Assembly (NCBI GenBank): GCA_035268885.1
Contig: DATFKA010000107.1
Location: 1-64,000 of the forward strand
Origin: DATFKA01 sp035268885
Lineage (GTDB): Bacteria; Bacteroidota; Bacteroidia; Chitinophagales; Saprospiraceae
Direction: 5' to 3'
DNA: 64,000 nt
Below the pieces are notes generated by a model, which searched no databases, was not told the origin of the DNA, and was given only the letters and a program-made list of their open reading frames with translations. Made by a program: the position numbers and the translations under genes. Below, piece after piece: positions 1-7,704 of this stretch. The stretch's first letter is position 1. Each line of letters starts with the position of its first letter.

Positions 1-1343
1 CCTTTCTTTATGCGCGTGCTATGGAGGCGGGCACTATTTTACCCCGACAGTTTCTGTCAGACACTCCAGTTGATTTTAACGGCTATCGACCCGAAAATTT
101 CAACCGAGATCACCAGGGCTTAATTCCCGCCGACGAAGCGCTTTCCCGTTCGCTCAATATCCCATTTGTCAACCTGCTTAAGGCCTACGGTCTGGAAAAG
201 TTTCACGGAGATTTGCGTCGCCAGGGGATGAGCACCATCCGTCGGCGTCCGGAACACTACGGTCTGACCCTGGTGTTGGGGGGCGCAGAAGGAACGCTGG
301 AAGAGATCACAAGCCTTTATGCAAAGATGGGACAGACCCTGGATTTCTTTCTCGAAAACGATAGTCGATATCCGGCGGAGCCTTTGGGAGAACCTGTTTT
401 ATATGGCGAGATACCGCCGCTTAGTGGGGCTAGCCGGGAGCCTTCGGAGATTGGTGCCGGGGCGGCCTGGTGGACACTGTCGGCGATGCAGGAGGTCAAA
501 CGTCCCGATTCGGAAGGGGAGTGGGAGATCTTTCGATCACAGGAGGGTATCGCCTGGAAAACGGGCACCAGCTTTGGATTTCGGGATGCCTGGGCCATTG
601 GCCTGTCAAAGGAATACGCCGTCGGGGTATGGGTAGGCAATGCCGATGGGGAAGGACGACCAGGGCTGGTTGGTGTACAGGCAGCTGCACCACTAATGTT
701 TGACGTGTTCCGTTTGTTACCCTCTCCGGGGGGTAGTGGTTTTGCGGCCGCTTATGAGGTGCCCTATGATGATATGTTACCCCTGCCAACCTGCGCCACC
801 ACCGGTATGTTGGCAAAACCGAACTGCCCGGTAGATACCCTTTGGGTACCCAAAGGTGCGGAGGCTTTTACGCAATGCCATTTCCACCAAAGTGTACAAT
901 TGGATGAGACGGGACAGTGGCGGGTGACCAACGATTGTGCTTCACCTTTCGCCATGCAACAAAAAACCTACCTCGTCTTGCCTGCGCTGCAGAGTTATTA
1001 TTATCGGCGCTACCATCCAGAGTACCAAGGGGTACCTCCCTGGTCGTCCAAATGCGATCAAGCGGCGGGAAGAAAGCCAATGGAGCTCATCTATCCCCGA
1101 AATAGCTATAAAATCTATGTGCCCAAAGATTTAGACGGCCATTTGTCCCGTACGGTCTTTGAAGTAGCGCATGACCGAAGTTCAGCCCGGCTCTTCTGGC
1201 ATTTGGATGAACACTTTGTCGGAGAGACCCAACAGTTCCATAGCCTGGAACTCAAGCCGGGGGAAGGTCCCCATCATTTGGTCGTCGTTGATGATCAGGG
1301 TTACCGGCTGGAAAAAAGATTCACCGTGATTGGCAGGGAGTAG
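1..1343 (+). CDS. pbpC: Penicillin-binding protein 1C, C-terminal part (5' end outside window)
   Basis: The open frame runs in from the left edge (first full codon at base 3), so the glycosyltransferase domain and the SxxK nucleophile of this bifunctional peptidoglycan synthase lie outside. Counting from the first in-window Met (base 21), the transpeptidase SxN motif is S44-L45-N46 (SRSLNIPFV) and the KTG triad is K180-T-G (AWKTGTSFGF). The stretch LVLGGAEGTLEEITSLYAKM is typical of PbpC. The last 90 or so residues form the beta-rich BiPBP_C domain found in 1C-type proteins (HLVVVDDQGYRLEKRFTVIG). The protein acts in the periplasm, anchored by an N-terminal membrane segment not seen here. PbpC in this phylum often follows an alpha-2-macroglobulin gene; that cannot be checked. 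The family call is firm. Confidence 0.93.
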   Translation, partial: FLYARAMEAGTILPRQFLSDTPVDFNGYRPENFNRDHQGLIPADEALSRSLNIPFVNLLKAYGLEKFHGDLRRQGMSTIRRRPEHYGLTLVLGGAEGTLEEITSLYAKMGQTLDFFLENDSRYPAEPLGEPVLYGEIPPLSGASREPSEIGAGAAWWTLSAMQEVKRPDSEGEWEIFRSQEGIAWKTGTSFGFRDAWAIGLSKEYAVGVWVGNADGEGRPGLVGVQAAAPLMFDVFRLLPSPGGSGFAAAYEVPYDDMLPLPTCATTGMLAKPNCPVDTLWVPKGAEAFTQCHFHQSVQLDETGQWRVTNDCASPFAMQQKTYLVLPALQSYYYRRYHPEYQGVPPWSSKCDQAAGRKPMELIYPRNSYKIYVPKDLDGHLSRTVFEVAHDRSSARLFWHLDEHFVGETQQFHSLELKPGEGPHHLVVVDDQGYRLEKRFTVIGRE

Positions 1344-1351
1344 AATAGAAA

Positions 1352-1398
1352 AGGCTCCTACACCCTGGGAAAATTTTCCTTCACAAATGTAGGAGCCT
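1352..1398. terminator. Hairpin between convergent pbpC and histidine kinase genes
   Basis: AGGCTCCTACA and TGTAGGAGCCT form a perfect 11-bp stem with a 25-base loop. Read on the minus strand it is followed by TTTTCT, so it suits minus-strand transcripts better than pbpC. It is one of two hairpins here that abut the same 19-base sequence. Confidence 0.55.
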
Positions 1399-1400
1399 GG

Positions 1401-1419
1401 AACATACTATGAGAAAACT
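1401..1419 (+). repeat. 19-bp direct repeat, copy 1
   Basis: AACATACTATGAGAAAACT occurs here and again, identical, at 1566-1584. Each copy begins 1-2 bases after a hairpin. The ATGAGAAAACT part looks like a start of translation, but copy 1 opens only 18 codons and copy 2 only 4. The conserved hairpin-plus-19-mer layout is therefore the notable part. Confidence 0.8.
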
Positions 1420-1527
1420 ACCTAACAAATATAAGTTTTTTATGTATGTGATTTTAGAGCAATGAGACAATGGTTTCCTTTCTTGATGATACGGGGGAGA
1501 TAGACTTATGAAAAGGGTAATCGCGGG

Positions 1528-1564
1528 CAAAAAAAAACCTGGACCGGAGGATGGTACAGGTTTT
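1528..1564 (-). terminator. Rho-independent terminator of the histidine kinase gene
   Basis: Read on the minus strand, AAAACCTGTACC and GGTCCAGGTTTT pair around a 7-base loop and the stem runs into a tract of nine T. It lies about 55 bases after the kinase stop codon. This is a textbook terminator for the minus-strand kinase. Confidence 0.8.
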
Positions 1565-1565
1565 A

Positions 1566-1584
1566 AACATACTATGAGAAAACT
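1566..1584 (+). repeat. 19-bp direct repeat, copy 2
   Basis: Second identical copy of AACATACTATGAGAAAACT, directly next to the terminator hairpin at 1528-1564. See the copy at 1401-1419. Confidence 0.8.
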
Positions 1585-1619
1585 GTGATCAAATATACAC
1601 TTATGTCGGCACAGTTTCT

Positions 1620-3605
1620 CTAGCTTTTAGCTACTGAGCCAGATTGATTGGGAATAGGTAAGTATACTTTAGAAACCGGTGCCTGGGCATTTCCCTTTAG
1701 GATGTTTACGATCGGAATTTTTATTTCAACACGGGTGCCACAGGCAACGCCTTCCTCATCAAACAGATCAATGGTTTCCACGTAGACCTGGACCTGATTG
1801 CCCTGGTTGAGCAATCGCAGTCGGTCTTCGGTAATTCGGGTACCCTTTGACTTGTGTTCCTGATGCTGGCTTTGATGATCCTCAGCGGCATCTCTTCCGA
1901 TGCCGTTATCTTCTACTACACACAAAATGGTTTCCTGATTAAGTAAGCGCAGGATGACTTTAACCACACCGCCCGTTTTTTTAGTTCGCAGGCCGTGTTC
2001 GATGGCATTTTCTACGTAGGGTTGTACAATCATGGAAGGAACCCCCATGATATCTTCTTCAATATCGTCGTCTACCTCAATCGTGTAATTAAGCTGGTCA
2101 AACCGCAGTTTCTGATTGATGTCCAGGTAGTTTTTCAGGAACTCGAGCTCTTGTTCGAGAGAGATGTATTCCAGATCGGAATATTCCAGGCTTTTGCGCA
2201 TGAGTTTGGAGAACTTTGCCAGGTAACTGGCCGCAAAGGTGCTGTCTTCCGAAGTGATATAGTTTTGGATGGCGTTCAGCGCATTATACATGAAATGGGG
2301 GTTCATCTGCGCCCGTAATGCCTTCATTTGTAGTTTGTTACGCTCTAATCGAAGGAGTACTGCTTCCTGCTCTTTCTTTTTAGACTCGTACTCTTCAGTG
2401 ATCCGAAGGATCTCTTGTTTTTTAACGGACTGTTCGTGTGTTTCCCGAAATTTCGTGTATTGAATATGGCATTCGTAAGCCTGCTTATAGTCTTCTAACT
2501 CCGCATAGAAGTCTGCAAATTGTTTATAGGTGTTGGAGATGATTTTATCGTTTTGTTCCTCTCCCGATTCTAGTAAATCCAGGGCTTGTAGGAAGTAGCG
2601 TTTGGCTTTTTTCTTTTTGCCAATCGCGGAGTAGGCCTGTGCCCGCCAGCTGGCTACCGTTGCGATATTACGCATGTCATCCGGACTGTAGATCTTGTAT
2701 AATTCATCGGCCTTGTCGAAAAAGTCTAGTGCCTGTTGATAGTTTTCGTATTCAAGTTGGATAAAACCCAGATTGGCCGTTGCACTGGCGATGGCGATGG
2801 TGCTGGGGTCCTGCTTAATATGTTGTGCTTTTTTGAAGTGCTCTTCTGCCAGCTCTAACTCACCGGCCGACATGAGTCCGTTTCCAGCGGAGAGGTAGTT
2901 CCAGGCGAGCCGAATGGATACGCCTGATTGCTCTCCCAGTTCGATGGCCGTTTGGTGGGCCTCGATGATGTCATCTTCTACACCGTTAAATGCAGCGAGT
3001 TCGCCGAAACCACCGTAGGTCATGATCAGGAAATATATGTTCTTGAGGCTGAGGGGCTCTTCGTGGCTGGTGAAAATATTTTTGGCATCAATTAAAAACT
3101 CTACGGCATTAAAATAAAAGAGGCTGTCTTGCAGGTAGTAATAGCCATAACGCAGTTGCAGGCGGGCATACAATAGCGGATTGGGGAAGGCCTCCAGTAG
3201 ATCATCGGCTTTTTCCAGGTAGTCCCAGGCCTTTTCCAGTTCTTTGGTATTTACACAGACGCCAATAAAATCGATATACAGTTCGGCTAACTCCATGGCG
3301 GCGGCTCTGGCTTCCGCAATATCAATGGCCTTCTCAAAGTGCTCCACCGAGCTTTCGTGCTTATACAAATGATTATCCACGATACCGCGCCACCAATTAT
3401 AAGCGAGCTCCATATCGGGTAGATTCGTCTGCTCTACTAGTAGTTCGAATTTATCCAGCAGCTCATCTGCCCTAACGACATTGATGAAAGCGTAAACGGA
3501 TACCAGTTGCTCGACGTAGACAATTTTCTGGTGGGGAGGGAGGTTCGCCAGAATTTTGTATTCTAGTTTTTCGAGATCGTAGGGTTGGGTAAATCTTGTT
3601 ACCAT
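1620..3605 (-). CDS. TPR-containing LytS/YehU-type sensor histidine kinase
   Basis: A 661-residue soluble kinase. Residues 1-390 are helical repeats of TPR type (for example ALDFFDKADELYKIY and AKRYFLQALDLLES), residues 390-432 a charged coiled coil, and the rest a His_kinase/HATPase_c pair. The phospho-acceptor is H437 in QMNPHFMYNALNAIQNYI; the ATP-binding N box is near N533 (PYVENAIEHGL) and the G1 box is DNGIGRD near 566-572. I see no transmembrane segment and no signal peptide, unlike most LytS-type kinases, so it probably senses an internal ligand or protein partner through the TPRs. Its likely partner is the LytTR regulator at 4039-4809 on the same strand, with a GG-leader peptide gene between them. 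A 35-base hairpin precedes the start codon. Confidence 0.9.
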   Translation of the reverse strand: MVTRFTQPYDLEKLEYKILANLPPHQKIVYVEQLVSVYAFINVVRADELLDKFELLVEQTNLPDMELAYNWWRGIVDNHLYKHESSVEHFEKAIDIAEARAAAMELAELYIDFIGVCVNTKELEKAWDYLEKADDLLEAFPNPLLYARLQLRYGYYYLQDSLFYFNAVEFLIDAKNIFTSHEEPLSLKNIYFLIMTYGGFGELAAFNGVEDDIIEAHQTAIELGEQSGVSIRLAWNYLSAGNGLMSAGELELAEEHFKKAQHIKQDPSTIAIASATANLGFIQLEYENYQQALDFFDKADELYKIYSPDDMRNIATVASWRAQAYSAIGKKKKAKRYFLQALDLLESGEEQNDKIISNTYKQFADFYAELEDYKQAYECHIQYTKFRETHEQSVKKQEILRITEEYESKKKEQEAVLLRLERNKLQMKALRAQMNPHFMYNALNAIQNYITSEDSTFAASYLAKFSKLMRKSLEYSDLEYISLEQELEFLKNYLDINQKLRFDQLNYTIEVDDDIEEDIMGVPSMIVQPYVENAIEHGLRTKKTGGVVKVILRLLNQETILCVVEDNGIGRDAAEDHQSQHQEHKSKGTRITEDRLRLLNQGNQVQVYVETIDLFDEEGVACGTRVEIKIPIVNILKGNAQAPVSKVYLPIPNQSGSVAKS

Positions 3606-3621
3606 GGGTAGTGTAAATTAC

Positions 3622-3656
3622 AAAGGACTAGACCGGATGCACCGGAATAGTCCTTT
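3622..3656 (-). promoter_or_regulatory. Hairpin between GG-peptide gene and kinase gene
   Basis: AAAGGACTA pairs with TAGTCCTTT, and an inner CCGG/CCGG pair extends the stem (3622-3656). On the minus strand it is 25 bases after the peptide stop codon and 17 before the kinase ATG, with only a weak T-rich tail (TTTGTAATTT). It could be a leaky terminator that makes the peptide transcript more abundant than the kinase transcript, or a structure in the kinase leader. Confidence 0.55.
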
Positions 3657-3680
3657 GGGCTTAAGAATAATTAGCGTGAC

Positions 3681-3830
3681 TTATTGTGGAATTTTACCTC
3701 CACAGCCGTCACTCCAATTTTTTCGGTTTTTATTCCTTTGTCGACCACCAACAATGTTTTTCATTTTACGCTTGTTGACGGTTTTAAGGCTTTTTTTTAG
3801 TTCGTCCAGATTTAATTTTTTCTTTCCCAT
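3681..3830 (-). CDS. Double-glycine leader peptide (putative secreted signal or bacteriocin precursor)
   Basis: A 49-residue peptide; start chosen at the ATG at 3830, giving MGKKKLNLDELKKSL, rather than 11 codons upstream. Residues 1-29 look like a GG leader: regularly spaced Leu (L6, L8, L11, L15), then KMKNIVGG with Gly at 28 and 29, the usual cleavage site of C39-peptidase ABC exporters. The predicted 20-residue core (30-49) is basic and polar with one Trp (39), one Cys (43) and a C-terminal IPQ. Leaders of this form (LxLDELK...MKNIxGG) are well known in Bacteroidota natural-product precursors. No exporter or modifying enzyme is adjacent; instead the gene sits between a LytTR regulator and a histidine kinase, the arrangement of peptide-pheromone cassettes such as ComCDE in Firmicutes. 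The precursor call is fairly strong; a signalling role is inference. Confidence 0.72.
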   Translation of the reverse strand: MGKKKLNLDELKKSLKTVNKRKMKNIVGGRQRNKNRKNWSDGCGGKIPQ

Positions 3831-3860
3831 AGTGTTGTTTTTTGGACAAAAAGCAGTTTT

Positions 3861-3868
3861 CAAAACTA
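3861..3868 (-). promoter_or_regulatory. Possible -7 promoter element for the GG-peptide gene
   Basis: On the minus strand the sequence is TAGTTTTG, an exact match to the Bacteroidota -7 consensus TAnnTTTG, 31 bases before the peptide ATG. I find no convincing -33 TTG at the usual distance, so confidence is limited. Confidence 0.35.
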
Positions 3869-4038
3869 GCCTAAGATTAAATTACGTTCCTCCAGTTTAT
3901 TCAGTAATGCTTAAGTCAAAGGTTACGGTATTCAATAATCGGTAAATACAAGTAATATTAATTCTTAAATATACGGAAAAGCGGGCAAAATGTAAACTAT
4001 CTACCCGTTTTTTATAGCTTTTGAACCTGAAAATACCC

Positions 4039-4809
4039 CTATTGCGGTAGTGGTCCCGCCTGCAATTGGCGCAAACGCTCCAAAAATGCCGGGCGGCGGC
4101 GGCGTGAAACGTCAATTTCCAGGCCATCCTCCATGATGACCATACTGCCTTCTCCCCGGGTAAACTTACGAATGTAGTTCAAATTAACTACGTGTCGTTT
4201 GTGAACGCGATAAAAATTGTAGGCGTTCAGCATTTTTTCGTAAGATTTAATCGTTTTGGATGCGGTGATGCGTTCTCCTCCGATCAAATAGATATGCGTG
4301 TAATTATCTTCCGCTTCAAAGCGGATGATATCCTTGATATTCACAAAATGGATACCATCAATCGCCGAAATACTCATTTTATTGAATACGTTCGGATTAT
4401 TGTAGTGGTTGGTAAATAGCTCCAGGCGCTTCTCCATGGCATCCGCCCGGCGTCGTTCGATACGAGCTACCGCTAATTGCAGGGCATCCGGATCAATGGG
4501 CTTAAGAATATAGCCCACCGAGGCGTAGTTGCAGGCCGTAATGGCGTGCTTTTCGTAGGCCGTTACAAAGATGATTTCAAAGTTAATCGGACGAATCTGA
4601 TTCAAAAGCTTGAACACTAAGCCATCGGGCAGGCTAATATCGAGGAAGGCCACATCCACTTCGATGTCTGGGTCCTGAAATAGCTCAATGCCTTCGGCTA
4701 CCGAGCTGGCCGTACCCACCACCTGGACGCCTCCACAGTGCTGTTGTAGTAAATTTCGTAAGTTGTTGAGACCTAATATCTCATCTTCAATGATGACTGC
4801 ATTAATCAC
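4039..4809 (-). CDS. LytTR-family response regulator
   Basis: A 256-residue two-component regulator. The receiver (1-125) has the acidic pocket E8-D9, phospho-acceptor D57 in VAFLDISLPDG, T83 (FVTAYE) and K103 (GYILKPI). The LytTR DNA-binding domain occupies about 140-245 (RFEAEDNYTHIYL, then YRVHKRHVVNLNYIRKF). Such regulators typically pair with LytS-type kinases, and one lies downstream on the same strand (1620-3605), 208 bases further on, with the GG-leader peptide gene between. The gene is divergent from the channel/CHAT operon starting at 5022; the shared 212-base intergenic region makes it a candidate regulator of that operon, but I could not identify a LytTR site there. Confidence 0.93.
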   Translation of the reverse strand: MINAVIIEDEILGLNNLRNLLQQHCGGVQVVGTASSVAEGIELFQDPDIEVDVAFLDISLPDGLVFKLLNQIRPINFEIIFVTAYEKHAITACNYASVGYILKPIDPDALQLAVARIERRRADAMEKRLELFTNHYNNPNVFNKMSISAIDGIHFVNIKDIIRFEAEDNYTHIYLIGGERITASKTIKSYEKMLNAYNFYRVHKRHVVNLNYIRKFTRGEGSMVIMEDGLEIDVSRRRRPAFLERLRQLQAGPLPQ

Positions 4810-4887
4810 ACTACTAGTTTTTGGTTCTTAAATAGAATAAAGTCTAATGATGGAATAGAGAACAAGCTTTTGTCCTTTTTTATAAAA

Positions 4888-4902
4888 GAAGTTGTTTAAA
4901 AA
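4888..4902 (+). repeat. Isolated copy of a mobile-element terminal sequence
   Basis: GAAGTTGTTTAAAAA matches the left terminal sequence of the elements at 36545-38217 and 61606-61695 for about 15 bases, then diverges. No partner end is seen nearby. It lies in the divergent promoter region between the LytTR gene and the channel gene. It could be a decayed element or chance. Confidence 0.35.
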
Positions 4903-5021
4903 GAGATCCTTACCGGGTACATTTTAAATATAGTAACTTTTGTTGAATATATAGTTTCTTGCCTTAGATTTTGTCATCGTTATTGATAAAAGTTAAATTG
5001 GCTTTTGGTTAAAATGCAAAT

Positions 5022-5852
5022 ATGTCAACAAGACCGGTGAAGCGAAATCGTACAAAAGAAAAAATTCACGAGATCATTTTCGAGGCAGACACGCCAATGG
5101 GGAAAACTTTTGATGTAATCCTGTTGATCGCTATTCTCGCCAGTCTGATTGTTGTTATGCTGGAAAGCGTTAGCTCACTCAGCCTCGCCTACGCCGATTT
5201 TTTCTTTTGGGCGGAATGGTTCTTCACCATCCTTTTTACGATCGAATACGCACTACGCATTTATTGCATCTACCGCCCGACAAAGTATATATTTAGTTTT
5301 TTCGGCATTATTGACTTTCTGGCGATTTTACCGGCTTATCTAAGTTTGTTCATTGCCGGTTCTCAATATTTTACGGTTATCCGCGGTCTGCGTCTTATTC
5401 GGGTATTTCGTATCTTTAAGCTAGGGTATTTCCTTAACGAAGGAGAACTGATAATTCGTGCCCTGCGATCCAGCCGGGCCAAGATTTTAGTCTTTCTGAC
5501 CTTCATTAGTTTAGTTACGGTGGTGATTGGTGCGGTTATGTATATGGTGGAAGGTGGACAGAACGATGCCTTCTCCAGTATTCCGCGCGGAATATACTGG
5601 GCAATTGTCACCCTCACTACCGTAGGTTACGGAGATATTACACCGGTGACTGCCCTCGGGCAAATGCTGTCCGCAATGGTGATGATTATGGGCTATGCTG
5701 TGATCGCGGTACCGACCGGAATTGTCTCGGCAGAGATGGTGAATGATTTAAAAGGACGAACGACTACTCAGGCCTGTCGGTATTGTGGAAAGGAAGGCCA
5801 TGCGAACGATGCTACCTATTGTAAATATTGCGGAGAGCCGTTAAATGAATAA
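5022..5852 (+). CDS. Voltage-gated potassium-type ion channel with C-terminal zinc ribbon
   Basis: A 276-residue six-helix channel of the Kv/ion_trans family. Hydrophobic helices lie near 31-50, 60-82, 90-112, 117-135 (S4), 152-176 (S5) and 213-240 (S6). S4 carries R121, R124, R127 and R130 at every third position, a classic voltage sensor. The pore has the selectivity filter TLTTVGYGDITP (filter TVGYGD, 200-205), which predicts K+ selectivity. The C-tail ends in a four-cysteine zinc ribbon (C252, C255, C267, C270), an unusual addition. The stop codon is only 2 bases before the next start, so it is almost certainly co-transcribed with the CHAT-STAND protein. That placement suggests a membrane effector or sensor for the conflict operon (inference). 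It could instead be an ordinary K+ channel that happens to lie first. Confidence 0.93.
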   Translation: MSTRPVKRNRTKEKIHEIIFEADTPMGKTFDVILLIAILASLIVVMLESVSSLSLAYADFFFWAEWFFTILFTIEYALRIYCIYRPTKYIFSFFGIIDFLAILPAYLSLFIAGSQYFTVIRGLRLIRVFRIFKLGYFLNEGELIIRALRSSRAKILVFLTFISLVTVVIGAVMYMVEGGQNDAFSSIPRGIYWAIVTLTTVGYGDITPVTALGQMLSAMVMIMGYAVIAVPTGIVSAEMVNDLKGRTTTQACRYCGKEGHANDATYCKYCGEPLNE

Positions 5853-5854
5853 CT

Positions 5855-7669
5855 ATGTCGCGTTTACCTGTCTTGTATTTCAGTTTTGCCAATCAGGCAG
5901 ACCGTCACCTTTCAAATCTGGACGAGGAGTTGAAAGGTATCAAGGCTATTCTGCGCAATAAGGACGCGCGCGAGAAAATAAATATGGTGCGAGAAGGAAA
6001 CACCCAACTCACAGATATCCTGGGTGATTTACCACATTACCGCGAAGCGCTGGTCTTATTTCACTACGCAGGCCACGCCTCCGGCACCAAACTGGAGTTT
6101 GACGGCCAGGGAGCACACGCCCGGAGTCTGGCCGATTACTTTCGCGACTATTCCAAACTGAAGTTTGTCTTTTTAAATGGCTGTTCCACCCGGGAGCAGG
6201 TTGAAGGGCTTTTGGCGGCTGGCGTGCAGGCGGTCATTGCTACTTCCGTTGAGATCAATGATCGGCGTGCGAAAGACTTTGCCCTGGAATTCTATCGGGT
6301 ATTTGAGTTGGGCTATGACTTACAATCCGCTTATAATCACGCGGTGCAAAGTATTCTGTTGCCCGGTGAGCATCGGGTGGAGGCACAGCCAATTGATCAG
6401 TTGGATTTGGTGAAAGTAAGTCTGACCGAAGAGCAGGAGGAAGCACCCGTAGCCAGAGAATACCGCATTATCCGCCAGCCGGTGGCTGTGCGGGGACAGG
6501 GCATTCCCCAGCTACCAGGTACGATGCCCTGGGGATTATTCTACCGGGAGGATCGTATTTTGACCTGGAAACTTCAGGATGATTTCCCAAAAGAAGAAGC
6601 GGTAGACCTGCAAGCCTTACAACTAGCACATAAAGAGAAAAAGCAAAAAGGAATGCAGGAGGAATTGGAAGCCATCGACCAATCGGTACAACAACTGATC
6701 CGCCAATTACAACAGCTAGGCCCCCAGGATCCGCAAACGGAAACGCTGCAAAAAGGATTATCACTGGCACAATTCCAAAGAGCAAAAAAGGAACGCGATC
6801 TATTTCTGCTGGAAAAAAAGATTAGTGAGTTAAAAAAAGGCGAAGCGGCAAAGTGGCGATCCGTCATTAATCGCATCAATTATAAGGATCAAATCGAGTA
6901 CTTTAGTCAGTGGAAACACCACCAACAGGTCGGCGCTTTTTTGATCCAGGGAACACCAAAATGCGGGCATAGTTTTCTGGTGCAGGAGGTAGCTCCCAAA
7001 GAAGTACTCCATTTCACCAGGGATCGATTCCGGGAATCCTGGGTATACTTCGAAGATCTCAATCACAATAATTCTTACACCCCCGAAGCCATCTGGCAAA
7101 ATCTGCGTATGGCGCTGCAGATGCGTCCGCCCAGGCAGGCGCTTTCGCAAAAAGTAGCCGGAGAAATTGCGGACATTTTGCAAAAGCAGCACCTGATCAT
7201 TCTCTTTGATGGAGTGAACCACCTGGCTGCCGAAGCCATTGGTGCTTTTTGGTGGGAATTGCAGGAAAAGTTAAAACCCGAAGCAGCAGATCTGGAATAC
7301 GCCTATCCCAATCGCCTCATTCTAATCCTACTCGACCGTGAAGCAGAACTGGCACCGCAAGACGGCGATCACCATTGGAAGACTCTGTCTTTCCCTAAGT
7401 TCCAGGAGGCTTTTCAAAAAATAACCGCCCCGGAACAAGCCCCGAAAATTATGCAGCCGATCGTTCCCCTTACGGTAGCCGATCTGCAGGCCTGGCTGCT
7501 TGATAGCGAATTACCCGAAAATTTTAACCTCAACGATATTGACTGGGATCATCTGATTACAGAATCGCAGGGATATGTCCTCCCGATGATTCGGGCTTTC
7601 TGTACACAAATCGGACGCCCTGAGCTTTACACTGATTATTATGATCAATTTGATTTCAGCTATGTATAA
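5855..7669 (+). CDS. CHAT (caspase-like) protease fused to a degenerate STAND NTPase (iSTAND-like)
   Basis: A 604-residue, three-part protein. Residues 1-200 are a CHAT domain with the His/Cys dyad visible: VLFHYAGHASG (H74) and FVFLNGCSTRE (C110), followed by the typical AGVQAVIATSVEINDRRAKDF strand-helix. Residues 235-335 are a charged coiled coil. Residues 340-604 look like a P-loop domain: the Walker A position reads GTPKCGHS, so the catalytic Lys is replaced by His, and the Walker B position is LIILFDGVNH. Loss of the P-loop Lys is characteristic of the iSTAND domains described in MoxR-vWA conflict systems. It is likely the proteolytic effector or its regulator, acting in the cytoplasm. 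It is tightly coupled to the upstream channel gene (2 bases) and followed after 35 bases by the MoxR gene. Confidence 0.85.
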   Translation: MSRLPVLYFSFANQADRHLSNLDEELKGIKAILRNKDAREKINMVREGNTQLTDILGDLPHYREALVLFHYAGHASGTKLEFDGQGAHARSLADYFRDYSKLKFVFLNGCSTREQVEGLLAAGVQAVIATSVEINDRRAKDFALEFYRVFELGYDLQSAYNHAVQSILLPGEHRVEAQPIDQLDLVKVSLTEEQEEAPVAREYRIIRQPVAVRGQGIPQLPGTMPWGLFYREDRILTWKLQDDFPKEEAVDLQALQLAHKEKKQKGMQEELEAIDQSVQQLIRQLQQLGPQDPQTETLQKGLSLAQFQRAKKERDLFLLEKKISELKKGEAAKWRSVINRINYKDQIEYFSQWKHHQQVGAFLIQGTPKCGHSFLVQEVAPKEVLHFTRDRFRESWVYFEDLNHNNSYTPEAIWQNLRMALQMRPPRQALSQKVAGEIADILQKQHLIILFDGVNHLAAEAIGAFWWELQEKLKPEAADLEYAYPNRLILILLDREAELAPQDGDHHWKTLSFPKFQEAFQKITAPEQAPKIMQPIVPLTVADLQAWLLDSELPENFNLNDIDWDHLITESQGYVLPMIRAFCTQIGRPELYTDYYDQFDFSYV

Positions 7670-7704
7670 TTTCTACACCCTACTTTAAACTTTAAATAAA
7701 GCTT

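Noticed and set aside
3681..3830. Lanthipeptide or other modified-peptide gene cluster
   Set aside because: The core has one Cys and few Ser/Thr, and no LanB/LanC, radical SAM or exporter gene is adjacent.
3604..3945. 113-codon plus-strand frame opposite the GG-peptide gene
   Set aside because: It overlaps the peptide gene and hairpins, has a low-complexity Phe/Leu-rich translation and no family resemblance. The minus-strand peptide with a clear leader is the better reading.
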